64,000 nt of DNA from Sipunculus nudus (Eukaryota; Annelida; Sipuncula; Golfingiida; Sipunculidae): the NCBI GenBank assembly GCA_026874595.1, contig CM049317.1, positions 30,610,901 to 30,674,900 on the forward strand. Reading direction: 5' to 3'. This document shows, piece after piece, positions 12,363 through 23,420 of this stretch (positions within the stretch are counted from its first letter, which is position 1; each line of letters begins with the position of its first letter). The position numbers and the translations under genes are program-made. The notes under the pieces were generated by a model, which made no database searches, had not been told where the DNA came from, and was given only the letters and a program-made list of their open reading frames with translations.

Positions 12363-12683
12363 AATGTAAGCAGAGATCTTAGGAAGCTGGTTCACTCAAT
12401 AGGATTTGGTCCTAAGGGTGCAAGCTCAGCGTATAACAGAGACTTCAGTACCACATATGATTATTCTTTATCAAAACGTAATTGTGCAATAATCAAATCT
12501 GTGATAACTGCTGGACTCTACCCAAATGTGGCACTGTCAGTATATGCACCCCCTGTGGACAAGGATGCCAACCCAGAGAAAAAAGTTTGCCTGGTCCAAA
12601 CAGGACAGGGCCCAGCACAGGTCCATCCTAGTTCCATTAACAGCCACCTGGCGGCTACAGGCTGGCTTGTATTCCATGAAAAG
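12363..12683 (+). CDS. DHX29: DHX29 exon (OB-fold region)
   Basis: The longest exon in the window, with 107 codons in phase 0 at both ends. It begins N-V-S-R-D-L-R-K-L-V and contains VITAGLYPNVALSVY, then QGPAQVHPSSIN and a final GWLVFHEK. The 'AGLYPN(V)', 'VHPSS' and 'WLV(F/Y)(H/Q)EK' motifs are the hallmarks of the oligonucleotide-binding fold at the C-terminus of DEAH/RHA helicases. The acceptor is CCTTTCAG at 12355-12362 and the donor is GTAAGTC at 12684. The reading frame stays open about 120 nt upstream of the acceptor, but that part does not match the family and is intronic. Confidence 0.94.
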
Positions 12684-13550
12684 GTAAGTCTGTGTCTGCC
12701 ATAGATTCGAAATGCTATATACTGTAATTTTAATGTTCCTTTATACTTTATAAAATTTCTTTAAAAGTGTAGAGAGCTGATTTGTTTTATTGAATGAAGC
12801 TATAGAATGTGTCTGATGGAGTGGTTTAGACAGTGTGACAATTACAGTAAGCTTTTCTTTAAACTTCTCAAAACTTAAATCAGTTAATTATATAGGAATG
12901 TGATTTGACAGTTTTTTACCACCATGAAGACTTGAAAAAGGCATGTATCTAACACCCAGCTGTGATACTGTGGAGAAGATCTAGAACTGTGAAAAATTTA
13001 AGTTGAACCTGTAATTTGAAAAGCCTATAAATTTGTGCATCAACCTAGTGTTATATTCTAAACAAATTTAAATTGTAATTTATTAATTTTATCCAGGATT
13101 AGATTCACTACTTCAGCTGTAAGTTACATCTACTTAAAAAGCTAAAGCTGAGGAACTTAAAATTAAATATCCATGAAAAGTTAGACCTTAGAATTGCAAA
13201 ACCATTTTTAATGCATTTGTTTTAGGTATATAAAAAATGAGAAAAGTGTAAATGGTCTGTCCACCTTTAAATCAAGTAGAGACAGTCATTCTAAGTTTGC
13301 AAGTAGAAATGTTCAGGTGTAAGTTTGGTTATTTATGGAACACCAAAAGGTATCTTGTGATAAAAAATGGAGAGAATGTTGAAATCTCATTGTATACCTT
13401 GAAAATTCATGTACAAAATACTACATACTCTTTGAAAATTGTCAATACTCAAATATGAAAACCAGGTATATCCAGAAAACAATACTGGACTACATTATGG
13501 TTTGATGAACAGAACTTACTAGAAAATGTATAATTCTGTGTTCTTTCCAG
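12684..13550 (+). other. DHX29 intron, about 0.9 kb
   Basis: Plain AT-rich intron from GTAAGTC to TTCTTTCCAG. The short ORFs within it have no recognisable content. Confidence 0.85.
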
Positions 13551-13682
13551 GTTAAACATGGTAAAGTGTTTGTTAGGGATGCATCCCTGATCAGCCCTTA
13601 TCCTATACTCCTGTTTGGAGGAGACATTGCTGTACAACACACAAAGCAGCTGGTCATAGTGGATGGATGGATCAAGTTCAAG
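13551..13682 (+). CDS. DHX29: DHX29 exon (OB-fold, LLFGGDI block)
   Basis: This exon has 44 codons, V-K-H-G-K-V-F-V-R-D then SLISPYPILLFGGDIAVQH and IVDGWIKFK. 'ISPYPILLFGG.I.VQH' and 'DGWI.F' are strongly conserved in the DHX29/DHX36 OB-fold. The acceptor TTCTTTCCAG ends at 13550 and the donor GTGAGG starts at 13683. Both ends are phase 0. Confidence 0.94.
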
Positions 13683-14328
13683 GTGAGGTCAAAGGTTAAA
13701 AGTTCAAGGCCTTTAGTGTATCTTTGTATGTGACACTAGTTTTTGTAGCGTGTGTTCTTAATATGAATCTTAAGTTAACTCTAAGCAAAGCTATTATGGG
13801 AACATTGAATCTTTATATCGTTTGTGGATGATTATGTTTCATGTTTAATAATATAAAACATTTATGTTGAGCCTAAAATGAAATACTTTCAGACATTTTA
13901 CAAAGAATAAATTATATCCCCCGAGAAAATAAACTACTCTGTGTACTGGTAGTACATTTTGATATGAAATTCAATTGAAATACCTTTGTGCAATAGATGG
14001 TTATTTTTCTCTCTGTGGTTGTACGAGTAGTTTGCTTACCTTTCAAGGGGATCCTTCGGGTATCAGGGTTAAGGATTGCAGGGAAAATCCTACAGATAAA
14101 AACACAGGTGACTCCTGTAGTGATGAAAGGGAAAGACATATTCATCAAGGGAACAAATGACAATACTAGTAATTGTGATAAAATCAATACAGCTTCACTG
14201 TTATGGGCTACTTGTATTTGTTTGTGCCTGGTTATGTTTATCTTACATTGTATCTAAATTTGACAAAAGTATGGGGACTCCTCTCAATTCTGCTATATAT
14301 ACTGCACAGAAATCATACAGACCTCTTC

Positions 14329-14417
<89 letters not shown>

Positions 14418-14467
14418 TATAAAGTGTATGTAATGAGTTGTACATACATTTTTTTGTGAATTTCCAG
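13683..14467 (+). other. DHX29 intron with (TA)n microsatellite
   Basis: An intron of about 0.8 kb. A (TA)n tract of about 78 bp lies at 14332-14409, only about 60 bp before the next acceptor. The tyrosine/isoleucine-rich ORFs here are products of that microsatellite and are not genes. Confidence 0.85.
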
Positions 14468-14564
14468 GCGTATGCTCAGACAGGTGTGATCTTTAAGGAG
14501 CTCAGGATAATCCTGGATGAATTATTACGAAATAAACTGAACAACCCCAAGTTTAATATTGAAG
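14468..14564 (+). CDS. DHX29: DHX29 exon (penultimate), donor lies in a duplicated array
   Basis: The exon encodes A-Y-A-Q-T-G-V-I-F-K-E-L-R-I-I-L-D, then LLRNKLNNPKFNIE and one base of a glycine codon. It matches the DHX29 C-terminal 'VIFK.LR...D..LR.KL.NPK' segment. The acceptor is TTTCCAG at 14461-14467. The donor GAAG|GTAAGT at 14565 is the first of nine near-identical copies in a 38-bp tandem repeat that begins inside the exon at about 14540. Only the first copy keeps the frame to the last exon; reading on past it meets TAA after five codons. Confidence 0.93.
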
Positions 14565-14882
14565 GTAAGTTAAGCTAAACAACCCCAAGTTTAATATTGA
14601 AGGTGAGTTAGCTTAACAACCCAAAGTTTAATATTGAAGGTAAGTTAAGCTGAACAACCCCATGTTTAATATTGAAGGTAAGTTAAGCTAAACAACCCAA
14701 AGTTTAATATTGAAGGTAAGTTAAGCTAAACAACCCAAAGTTTAATATTGAAGGTAAGTTAAGCTGAACAACCCCATGTTTAATATTGAAGGTAAGTTAA
14801 GCTAAACAACCCAAAGTTTAATATTGAAGGTAAGTTAAGCTGAACAACCCCAAGTTTAATATTGAAGGTGAGTTGAGCTAAA
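14540..14882 (+). repeat. Nine-copy 38-bp tandem duplication of exon end plus 5' splice site
   Basis: The unit is, in pieces, 'acaaccccaag' + 'tttaatattgaag' + 'gtaagttaagctaa'. It recurs nine times with a mean period of about 38 bp. The first unit spans the real exon 6/intron boundary, so the later eight are copies of a coding tail plus a consensus GTAAGT or GTGAGT donor. Small variants (ccccaag/cccaaag/ccccatg) alternate along the array, which suggests expansion in multi-unit blocks. Further decayed units sit at about 16346-16420 and 16889-16970. Confidence 0.93.
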
Positions 14883-15232
14883 TGTCACTTTAAACCCTTC
14901 CGAGTCAGACGTTTTTCTTGCCCAATTGTCAGGTGGTGTTCTAGTAACATCATTGATCCCTACTAAAATAAAATTTGTGACTCCTGCGTCAGTCAGTTTC
15001 CATCCTAATGATACTTGGACCATTTTACCCATGAATATACTTCAGTACACAGAAAATTTCTCTAAATTGTTTGTCCAGTTGGACCTTAACATCATTTGTT
15101 ATAATAATTATATATTATATTTCCATCTTTGTGAACTGTTTTCTTTAGCGGCGCTGTGTTGCAATGCTTGTGTTCATAGCTAATGATGTTTTAATACGCT
15201 TTGTTTCTGTAAAAACCTATACCAATATTTAA

Positions 15233-15693
15233 AGGTGCTCATTCATCTCCCTTTTGAAAAAGAATAAATGTGATTTCTGGCTTAATTTGTGTTTATGTTA
15301 ATGATCAAAATGTAATTTTGGTTATGAACAGTTCTTATAAGGCCTTTGTGAAGGATATATGAACTTGTTTATAAACAACATGTTTGTAAACACGGCAATG
15401 TTGACAAACAGAAAAAAGTGCAACCTAAGGTCGTAGGTTGCATATATGGGGAGGTAGAAAGGTCACTTGTTGAAAAATGCCATTTGCAAAGCTCTGGCTT
15501 CTCTGACTTGCTGCCAGCCGCCCTTGTTGAATTTATTTATTATTTTGGCGGGCCCCCACATATTATAAACATGTTTATATAAACAAAACAAGCAGCCTGT
15601 GTGCGGTGATATCCACGTTTTCTAGCCTATTTTTATAAAAGCTTCAAGGGATTCCCTTTAGTTTATAAAGGTCAGATAGGTGATTGGGCCCCT
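15233..15693 (-). mobile_element. 461-bp TTAA-flanked MITE, left copy of inverted pair
   Basis: The element runs AGGTGCTCATTCATC...GATTGGGCCCCT and is flanked by TTAA at 15229-15232 and 15694-15697. Its ends form imperfect terminal inverted repeats (AGGTGCTCATTCA and AGGGGCCCAATCA). A TTAA target is the hallmark of piggyBac-type transposition, so this is probably a nonautonomous piggyBac-like MITE. It codes for nothing. Strand is set relative to the copy at 16424, which appears to be its exact reverse complement. Confidence 0.75.
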
Positions 15694-16345
15694 TTAAATA
15701 AACACTTACAATTGGTCTCATTTTTGTTTGATGGTATTCAAATATAAAATTTCGTCAAAGAAGAGAATATATTTGCATGCTTTCACTATTTTCATGTGAC
15801 ATGTCAGTTAGTCTGCCATCGCGTCACATTGGCATAGATCGTGTTTCAAAAGAACTTCCAGAATGCTTATTTTGCAATTAAAATTTAAATATGAAAAATC
15901 AAAAAAGATTATATAAGATTTAAAGAAATTTTTAATGGTTTTATTGAAATTTCTAAATGATCTCGGATCTTGTTTTAACTATGTGTGACCATCATGCATT
16001 TTGATGGGGAATCCCTAGTCTCATGACTGACGATGGGTCTTGCGTGTTCCAGAATTCACTGTGAGAAATTAAAACCTGTACTCTTATATAATGTGATTTG
16101 CATATTAATTTTACAAGTAAAAGAAATGTCACATATTTCGAGGATCCTTTAAAAATTTTGACTAATTCGACGTATACATCGTTTATCATCATATTTTAAC
16201 CATTGGTTGTCATTTCTGTGCCAGTGCAAGTGAATTTTACGCTATTTACATTGTAAAAATATAAAAATAAAAAGCAGCCAGCTGCATCATTTTCCCCAAA
16301 AAAGTGCTTGAGAAACATATACCAGTAATTAATTTTTTTTTGCCT

Positions 16346-16423
16346 TAACAACCCCAAGTTTAATATTGAAGGTCAGTTAAGCTAAACCACATAAGTTTAA
16401 TATTTTAGATAAGTCAAGCTTAA
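16346..16423 (+). repeat. Stranded units of the splice-donor repeat
   Basis: Two decayed units of the 38-bp array ('aacaaccccaagtttaatat' then 'tgaaggtcagttaag'; 'ataagtttaatattttagat') lie between the two MITE copies. They show that the array once extended further and was broken up by later insertions. Confidence 0.75.
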
Positions 16424-16884
16424 AGGGGCCCAATCACCTATCTGACCTTTATAAACTAAAGGGAATCCCTTGAAGCTTTTATAAAAATAGGCTAGAAAAC
16501 GTGGATATCACCGCACACAGGCTGCTTGTTTTGTTTATATAAACATGTTTATAATATGTGGGGGCCCGCCAAAATAATAAATAAATTCAACAAGGGCGGC
16601 TGGCAGCAAGTCAGAGAAGCCAGAGCTTTGCAAATGGCATTTTTCAACAAGTGACCTTTCTACCTCCCCATATATGCAACCTACGACCTTAGGTTGCACT
16701 TTTTTCTGTTTGTCAACATTGCCGTGTTTACAAACATGTTGTTTATAAACAAGTTCATATATCCTTCACAAAGGCCTTATAAGAACTGTTCATAACCAAA
16801 ATTACATTTTGATCATTAACATAAACACAAATTAAGCCAGAAATCACATTTATTCTTTTTCAAAAGGGAGATGAATGAGCACCT
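16424..16884 (+). mobile_element. 461-bp TTAA-flanked MITE, right copy of inverted pair
   Basis: Same 461-bp element as at 15233 in opposite orientation, flanked by TTAA at 16420-16423 and 16885-16888. The flanks are the splice-donor repeat itself: 'gtcaagc' on the left and 'caaccccaag' on the right, with TTAA between them in the empty site. That matches the array variant 'agcttaacaaccc' at about 14610, so the target was a TTAA inside an array unit. Confidence 0.78.
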
Positions 16885-17529
16885 TTAACAACCCCAAGTT
16901 TGATATTGACGGGAAGGTAAGCTAAACAACCCCAAGTGTAATATTGTAGGTTAGTCAAGCTAAAGAACTATGAGTTTGCTATTGTTGGAATGATAAACTG
17001 GACAACCTCTAGATTAACACTGAGGGCAGGGTCTATGGGGCAACCTATAGTCATATATTTGGTTTTATTTTGTCATTGCTATTCCTGAACTGCTTGTTGA
17101 AATATTTTCTACATATTCTCGGTAGAAAATGATTTACTCCATGTACAAGTTAGTATTGTTCCATCTTGGGCTAAGAGAAAAACCAAAAATATTCGCTATA
17201 TACTCATTAACATCAAAATTTAAATATTTATTGTCATTTTTTATTAACATGTTATTTTGTCATGCAATATTTAACATTTCATGTCAAACAACAGTTAAAA
17301 CATTGATTGATTCATTAAAGCTTGTGATGTTGTAAATGATGTAATATCAATTACAGTTTGTCAAAGTGTATCTGTTATTTGTGCCTAATCAGGTTAACTG
17401 ATTAGTATCAGCTAATCTATCTATCATTTCAGTTTTAAAAATAATCCAATTTAGTGTTTTAAACCTTACTATGTTTAAATTAAGAAGGGATCCACAGATA
17501 ACATTTGACATATGTTTCTTGTGTTACAG

Positions 17530-17579
17530 GGGAACCAATGGTGCAACTACTGTTGGAGTTAATACAGAGTGAGAAGTGA
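17530..17579 (+). CDS. DHX29: DHX29 terminal exon and stop
   Basis: The exon completes the split glycine codon and reads G-E-P-M-V-Q-L-L-L-E-L-I-Q-S-E-K, then TGA at 17577-17579. This matches the DHX29 C-terminal pattern '(I/V)...(I/L)..LI..E'. The acceptor is at 17528-17529. The clean join to exon 6 (phase 1 into phase 1) shows that the first donor of the array is the functional one for this product. Confidence 0.92.
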
Positions 17580-18150
17580 TAGGGAGGAGGATAGAAGAGC
17601 ACTGCCATGGCTATACCTTTTACCACCCTCAGTAGTATTGTTGTTCTGCAGAAACATTTTCTTCAGGGATTTTTTTTTGTACATTATTTCCCTAGTGGTT
17701 GACAATGGCAGTTTTTGTTAAATCATATTATATGTTTGATTAGCCTCGTAAAGTATGCTTTTTTCCAAATTATTCCAAGCTTATTTATATGAATATAGTT
17801 TATTGATTGGTAAGAAAGAAATAGTCTAGATGGGACTTTGTTGGAAATTGTCTTGATGGGACTTCATTTATTTATTAACCAAGTTCTGTATTAATCATGT
17901 ATAATTTGACAATATCAAGAAGATTTGATCAGTGCTGCCACCTGTTGGTTTCAATAAGTACAAAACAGAGATCAGTCTGGTCAAACTGGCTGTTTTTTAA
18001 AGGAAATATGAAAATAAAATAACCGAGACACAATATAAAATTTGTGCAATATATATACTTAAAGCATGGGATGAGAACCTCAAGTCTGTGCATATTCATT
18101 CAGAAACTTGGTAATAAAATAAAATGGTGCTCTTGTATTTTCAAAGTTCA
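17580..18150 (+). other. Probable DHX29 3' UTR with polyadenylation signals
   Basis: AT-rich sequence after the stop. AATAAA hexamers occur at 18013-18018 and 18113-18118, the second followed by a GT/T-rich stretch (ggtgctcttgtattt). Either could end the transcript. The UTR length is an inference. Confidence 0.5.
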
Positions 18151-18950
18151 TTGTTATTCTGGTGACGAATGTTGATATTCAGTGCTAGAAAAGCAAGCTA
18201 TTGACCATAACTGGTGACACAATATGGAGCTTTTATCATGCAGAAAATAAGCACTGAAAAATCACAAATCTGGAAAAAAACACCCTCACCCACTCTCCAA
18301 ACCCATCAGTCCCTTGTTGTGTTGTTGTTGTTCCCTGCTTCCACTCCTCTTGTTAATATAAATTTTTAACAGAACTGTGTTTGCAAAGTAGGATGGATCA
18401 AACCCTTGCTACAGTGCTGCCCACCTTCATCTTTGCTTCAAACAACCCTCCCCCCCCCTCTCTCTTTTAGATGACAATGACTTGTTAACATTTGTGAAGC
18501 TCATAAGCAATTAACAAGAAAAAATACTTTTTGCAGATTTAAATTGGCTGTGGAGACACAGACTTTTAATCTTGGCTAAGTGAAAAGACATGATAGACTA
18601 TTGGCCACCCACAATAATTGAAATGTTGAAATCTTATATGACACTTTGAAAGCATTTTACTGGCTTCTGTGGTCTAGGATGTCCACAAGATTCAGGCAGC
18701 AGAGCACATATTGCGAGTTTCAGCAGAGGAGCCATGGGATTTTCACGTTTGACCCCAACCCAGTCTTAGCACTCCAACGGCTAACAGGAAGGTGCTGCAT
18801 CTTTTATCCTCTTTTTCAGACTGCCAAATTAACTCCATGATATCTGTTTCCATTTAGTGTCCAAAAACCGGGTGCGTTAATTAACCATGACAAGTTTCAT
18901 CAATTCCTGAAGAATTGAGATGCCCCATACATATTTTTTTTTCTATTTTT
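18151..18950. other. Intergenic sequence
   Basis: It holds a C-rich/T-rich stretch at about 18445-18470 and a less AT-rich patch at 18655-18800. The ORF there is 64 codons with no recognisable content. I see no gene. Confidence 0.6.
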
Positions 18951-19171
18951 AGCTTAGCTGACTATAAGTCATCTAAGCTATACTCGTGGTCCATTGTCCG
19001 TCATCCGTCCGTCTGTCTGTCCGTAGATGTTGCACGTTTTGAAACCGTAAGACCTAGGAATCCAAATTTCAACATAATGTTAGATGTCCCCAAGATCTCC
19101 TACCAAGCCGAAAACTGGGTCTTTGCGACTTCGTTCCTTTGAGAAATTAAAAAAAAACTCAATTTTTTATT
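18951..19171 (+). repeat. Duplicated head module of the modular element family
   Basis: This is a 221-bp head (agcttagctgactataagtc, TCCG/TCTG repeats, 'gcacgttttgaaaccgtaag', 'ccaagatctcctaccaagcc'). It ends in 'caattttttatt', exactly where the next complete head begins. It is a direct duplication of the first 220 bp of the element at 19172. Confidence 0.75.
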
Positions 19172-21100
19172 AGCTCAGCTGACTATAAGTCATCTGAGCT
19201 ATAGTCGTGGTCCATTGTCCATCGTCCGTCCGTCTGTCCGTCCGTCCGTCCGTCCGTCCGTCCGTCCGTCCGTCCGTAGATGTGGCACGTTTTAAAACCG
19301 TAAGACCTAGGAATCCAAAATTCAACATAATGTTAGATGTCCCCAAGATCTCCTACCAAGCCGAAAACTGGGTCTTTGCGACTTCGTTCCTTTGAGAAAT
19401 TAAGGAAAAACCTCAATTTTTTATTAAAATCCTATTTTCACACTTCAGGACTGCCTCATATCAAAACCACTCATCTATTTTTCCTCATTTTTACCATAAA
19501 TATTCTTCTATATAGTTCCTATGTACATGCCAGAAATTAAGTCTGTTAAGTATAAATTCTTTAAGTTATGGGCCCAAACATAATGGACTTTGTAAAAAAT
19601 CAGGAAAAATATTTTCTCACTTAACATGAAAAATTTTGAAACTAGAGTCTATTTTCCCAAGTATTTAACTATGTTTAATTAAGATTCAATTGTTTACCCA
19701 AAATTAGATCTGAATTTTGTAAATTTTTTAAGTAATTAGCATAAAAATAAAATCAGTACCTTAAATTTTGCCCTACTTTGACCATGGCACGTTTTTTTCC
19801 TGTAAGTACCATTGATTTAATTTTCACAGCATGTAAACATAAATATTTAATTTGTTTAAATCTGAAATTTAGAAGTAAAAGCTTGAAAATTAAGCTAGTT
19901 ATTGATTTTTTTCTTGAGGCTCTATTGTAGTCATTTGCTTTGATTACAGATTACAGATGCAGGGTCCCACTCTAGGTCACTGGAAGTCAGCTATCCCAGG
20001 GTTTCTGATTTGTTACAGTCACTGGGGGAGATCCCCTGCTGTGACAGGTGTACAGTTATTCTCATATCACCACCCCAATCACCCTCCCCCCCCCCCCCCC
20101 CCGCAAACCCAACCCACCAAGTGTTATGCAGTATTGTTATTGTTTTCACTGTATCTCCTTAATTGTAATGCTGTTTCCACTCTGATATGCAAAAACTTTC
20201 CTTGAAAAAGTAATTCAAGGTGTAATCCAGAAGATGCAATGTTGTGTAATGTAGCATTTTTAAAGAAATCATTTTTCTTTTAAATGATTTTACCGATCAT
20301 AATGGAACCAATCAGTATGCTTAAATTATGATAAAATATGAAGCACATTATGGATAAATAAAGACACAATTAAAAATTGTGAAATCTAAATCAAGTATTT
20401 TTTTTAGATATTTATTTTTTTGCAGATTTAAAAGATATATTTTTGTGGTAAAAAATAAATAAACATTTGTGTGCATGATGTGGTGTTATCTGACAAGATT
20501 GAGATTTATGATGATGCAATTGAGAATTATGAATCAACTTTTATATTCAGATATATATGTTATATTGAAAATGTATAGAAATATAAACTTAAATTAAAAA
20601 AAATTGATGTGATAAAAAAATGAGGATTTATTACAAACATTTGTTCATTATTTTCTTGCATCAGCAGAATTTGAGATCAGGCTTTGTTTGCCATGTTTTA
20701 TGTTGTTAATTAGTTATATTTCAACTGTATACATTTCATAAAAAAAAAACATATTTAATAATATATATTATACAAAAAAAAGATTTGATTGAACAAATGT
20801 GTAAACTACTGAAATGTCAATAGTTAATCGAAAAGCCAACTAATGATCATCATGGTAATTGTACAGATCATTTGTTCACAAACTGCACACATGCTTCAGT
20901 TTCAACATTAGGAAACACATGGTCAGGTCACAAAATATTATTTGCAACAATTTTTGCTCATCAATACAAACCAATCATATAAACCAACCATGGCCTCTAT
21001 TACCTCTTCCTCTTACACTTTCTCTCCATTTGATATTATTTTAGATTTTTACCTTCAAGGTTAACGTCAGCTGAGCACAGTGACCCATAGGTCCCTTGTT
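19172..21100 (+). mobile_element. Modular AT-rich element, complete copy 1 (~1.93 kb)
   Basis: The head AGCTCAGCTGACTATAAGTC is part of a near-palindrome with CATCTGAGCT. It is followed by (TCCG)n at about 19234-19277, a roughly 1.7-kb AT-rich body with a 16-bp C tract at about 20087-20102, and the tail 'gtcagctgagcacagtgacc' 'cataggtcccttgtt'. There is no long ORF, so it is nonautonomous. It is closely similar in full length to the copy at 23421. Transposon class is unknown; the head-microsatellite-core-tail layout recalls bivalve pearl elements. Confidence 0.75.
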
Positions 21101-22081
21101 AAAAATCTATTTTCATACTTCAGGAATGCCTAATATCAAAACCACTCATCTGTTTTTCCTCATATTTACCCTAAATATTCCTCTATATAGTTTCTATGTA
21201 CATGCCAGAAATTAGGTCTGTATTACATAATTTAAAAAAGTTATGGGCCAAAACATATTGCACTTTGTAAAAAATCAGGGACAAATGTTTGGTCACTTAA
21301 CACAAAAAAATGTTAAAACTAGGGACTTCATTCAGTAATATAACTTTAATTAATCAAAAATTAAATTGTATACCCCAAATTAGATCAAAATCTTTTAAAT
21401 GTTTTTAAAATATTAGCAAAAATATAAAATTGGTACCTTAAACTTTGCCCAAATTTTACCATGGCACGTTTTTATATCATAAGTATATTTAATTTATTTT
21501 TCACAGCTTGGATACATGTGGATTTAATCTGTTGAATTCTGAAATTTGAAAGTAAAAGCTTAAAAATTATTCTAATTATTGAAGTTTTTCAGATGCTCTA
21601 ATGTATTTGCATTTTGTACATGAAAGACCCCACTCTTGCTCTCTACAGCCTTGCCTCGGTAACCTTATTAGTGATGCAGCACTGGCAAAACGGCCCTGCT
21701 GTAATAAACATTAACTTATTCTCATGGGCCCTACCCTAACATCCCCCCACACCACCACCTTACCAATTATATTGCAATACATGGTTTGTTATTGTCAACT
21801 GTATTTCTTTAAATGTAAAGCTGATTTTGATCCAATGTGCACATTTTTAAAAAATATTAATTCAAGAAGTAATCCAAGAGATGCCACGTTAATCTGATGT
21901 AGCATTTTTAAGAAAACATTTCCCTTTAAATAATTAAACAAAATATAATTTAACCCATCAGTAGGCATAATTTGATAATATATGAAGCAAATCATGGATA
22001 AATAAAGGTGCAATTTATTTTTTGTGAAATCTGGAGTGTTATATTCATATATAGTATTGCTTTGCAAAATTAAAAATATTT

Positions 22082-22138
<57 letters not shown>

Positions 22139-22390
22139 GTGTGCATAACTTGATGTTACCTCACTAAATTAAGTATAAATGTTGATGCACTTTAGATTTG
22201 TGAATCAATTCAAATATTCAGATATATATGATAAAATGCAAATATATAGTAAAATTTATAAACTTAAAAAATGACTTAACAAAAGAAAAATAGGATCATA
22301 TGCAAATAATTGTTCTTTATTTTCCTGTCTCAGTAGAATGGAAATTAAAGTTATTTGCTTTGTTTTCCATCTCTCTGCCTGTTTTTAAAT
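21101..22390 (+). mobile_element. Diverged headless copy of the modular element
   Basis: It starts abruptly at the internal 'atcaaaaccactcatctg' block directly after the tail of copy 1 and follows the same order of blocks ('tctatatagtttctatgtac', 'ttttaccatggcacgttttt', 'atgaagcaaatcatggataa'). It has a (TA)n expansion at 22087-22136. Its C tract is replaced by 'catccccccacaccacc'. It is more diverged than copies 1 and 2 and lacks head and tail. Confidence 0.65.
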
Positions 22391-22499
22391 ATTTTAAATA
22401 ATATGCAGAGGTGCTGTGACTCCCACCAGTCCCTGTTTGCACCACTGAATTTTATTCCGTATTCTGTATTAATATCCATAGGTGTTGCAACTCTCTCCC

Positions 22500-22740
22500 C
22501 CCCCCCCCCCCAAGTCATTCAGCCCTAGTTTTATGTTATTAGCATTAGCATAAATATAAAATCAGTACCTTAAATTTTGCCCAACTTTGGCCACGGCACA
22601 TTTTTTCCTGTAAGTATTCTGGATTTAATTTTCACAGCATGTACACATAAGGAATTAATCTGATAAAATCTGGAATTTGAAAATAAAAGCTGCAAAATTA
22701 GGCTAGTTATTGAATTTTTTTTTTTTGAGGCTCTTGTTGT
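22500..22740 (+). repeat. Internal fragment of the modular element
   Basis: It repeats the block 'aaatcagtaccttaaatttt' 'gcccaactttggcca' and 'ttaattttcacagcatgt' seen in copies 1 and 2, following a C tract at about 22497-22511. Confidence 0.65.
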
Positions 22741-23420
22741 ATTCCCTTACATTGTCAAGCAGTCCACTTTGGTCATTGTAGGTCATTCAGTGCATCGCTA
22801 TGCTCCCCTGATGTTATATAATCCCATCTCTGGGGCAAGCCCTCACTCTTGTTGAGCTTGATCAGGCTGTCTGCAGTTAATACCACAGGGAGCCTTTCTC
22901 TCTCCACCCCCCCCCCCCCCCATTCTGTTGACAGACCTGTAAACAAGATTAATCTTATAATTTCACATTTTTTTTCAGCAACGAGCAGTTAGAACAGAGA
23001 CCCCTCCCCCCACCCACCCCTTCAATACACAGGACTAATAAACAAGACGAATCTTATAATTTTAACGTTAAATAAATTCTTTTTGTTGAGACTTGGACAA
23101 TTTTGATTTTTTTTAAAGAAAAATTGTTCCTGAATTCAATCCTAATATTCAAATGAGATACATTTACGATAGATTTAACAAGATTTAAGAAGATATAAAT
23201 ACTTTGTAGCATTTCATTCATATCTCTTAAAGTTGGCCGAGCCTAGGTGTAAATAACACTGTTAAACTTAGTTTTAAAATCAGGAATTTTGGTCAAACTT
23301 TGTGGGATTAATTTTTTTTAACTATTATGGCCGTATATTTAACTTTTGAAAACTTAATTACCTTCACACATTATTTGTTTATGAAATGTAACTTTTATAT
23401 AACACCGTAGGCCCATTTTT
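22741..23420. other. Spacer with C tracts and a short duplication
   Basis: It contains a 16-bp C tract at about 22906-22921. Two similar phrases about 110 bp apart ('aaacaagattaatcttataa' and 'aaacaagacgaatcttataa') mark a small direct duplication. I see no gene. Confidence 0.55.

Larger units (their letters stand above)
14565..17529 (+). other. Last DHX29 intron, about 3.0 kb
   Basis: The intron holds the splice-donor array, two inverted MITEs, stranded array units (16889-16970) and otherwise plain AT-rich sequence. It closes with a TGTTACAG acceptor at 17522-17529. Confidence 0.85.

Noticed and set aside
14157-14459. ORFs rich in isoleucine and tyrosine
   Set aside because: They are translations of the (TA)n microsatellite. 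The same applies to ORFs at about 27182-27379 and 36856-37195.
19207-19395. ORF with a (VRPS)n-type repeat
   Set aside because: Produced by the TCCG microsatellite and the head module, which recurs in several copies without frame conservation.
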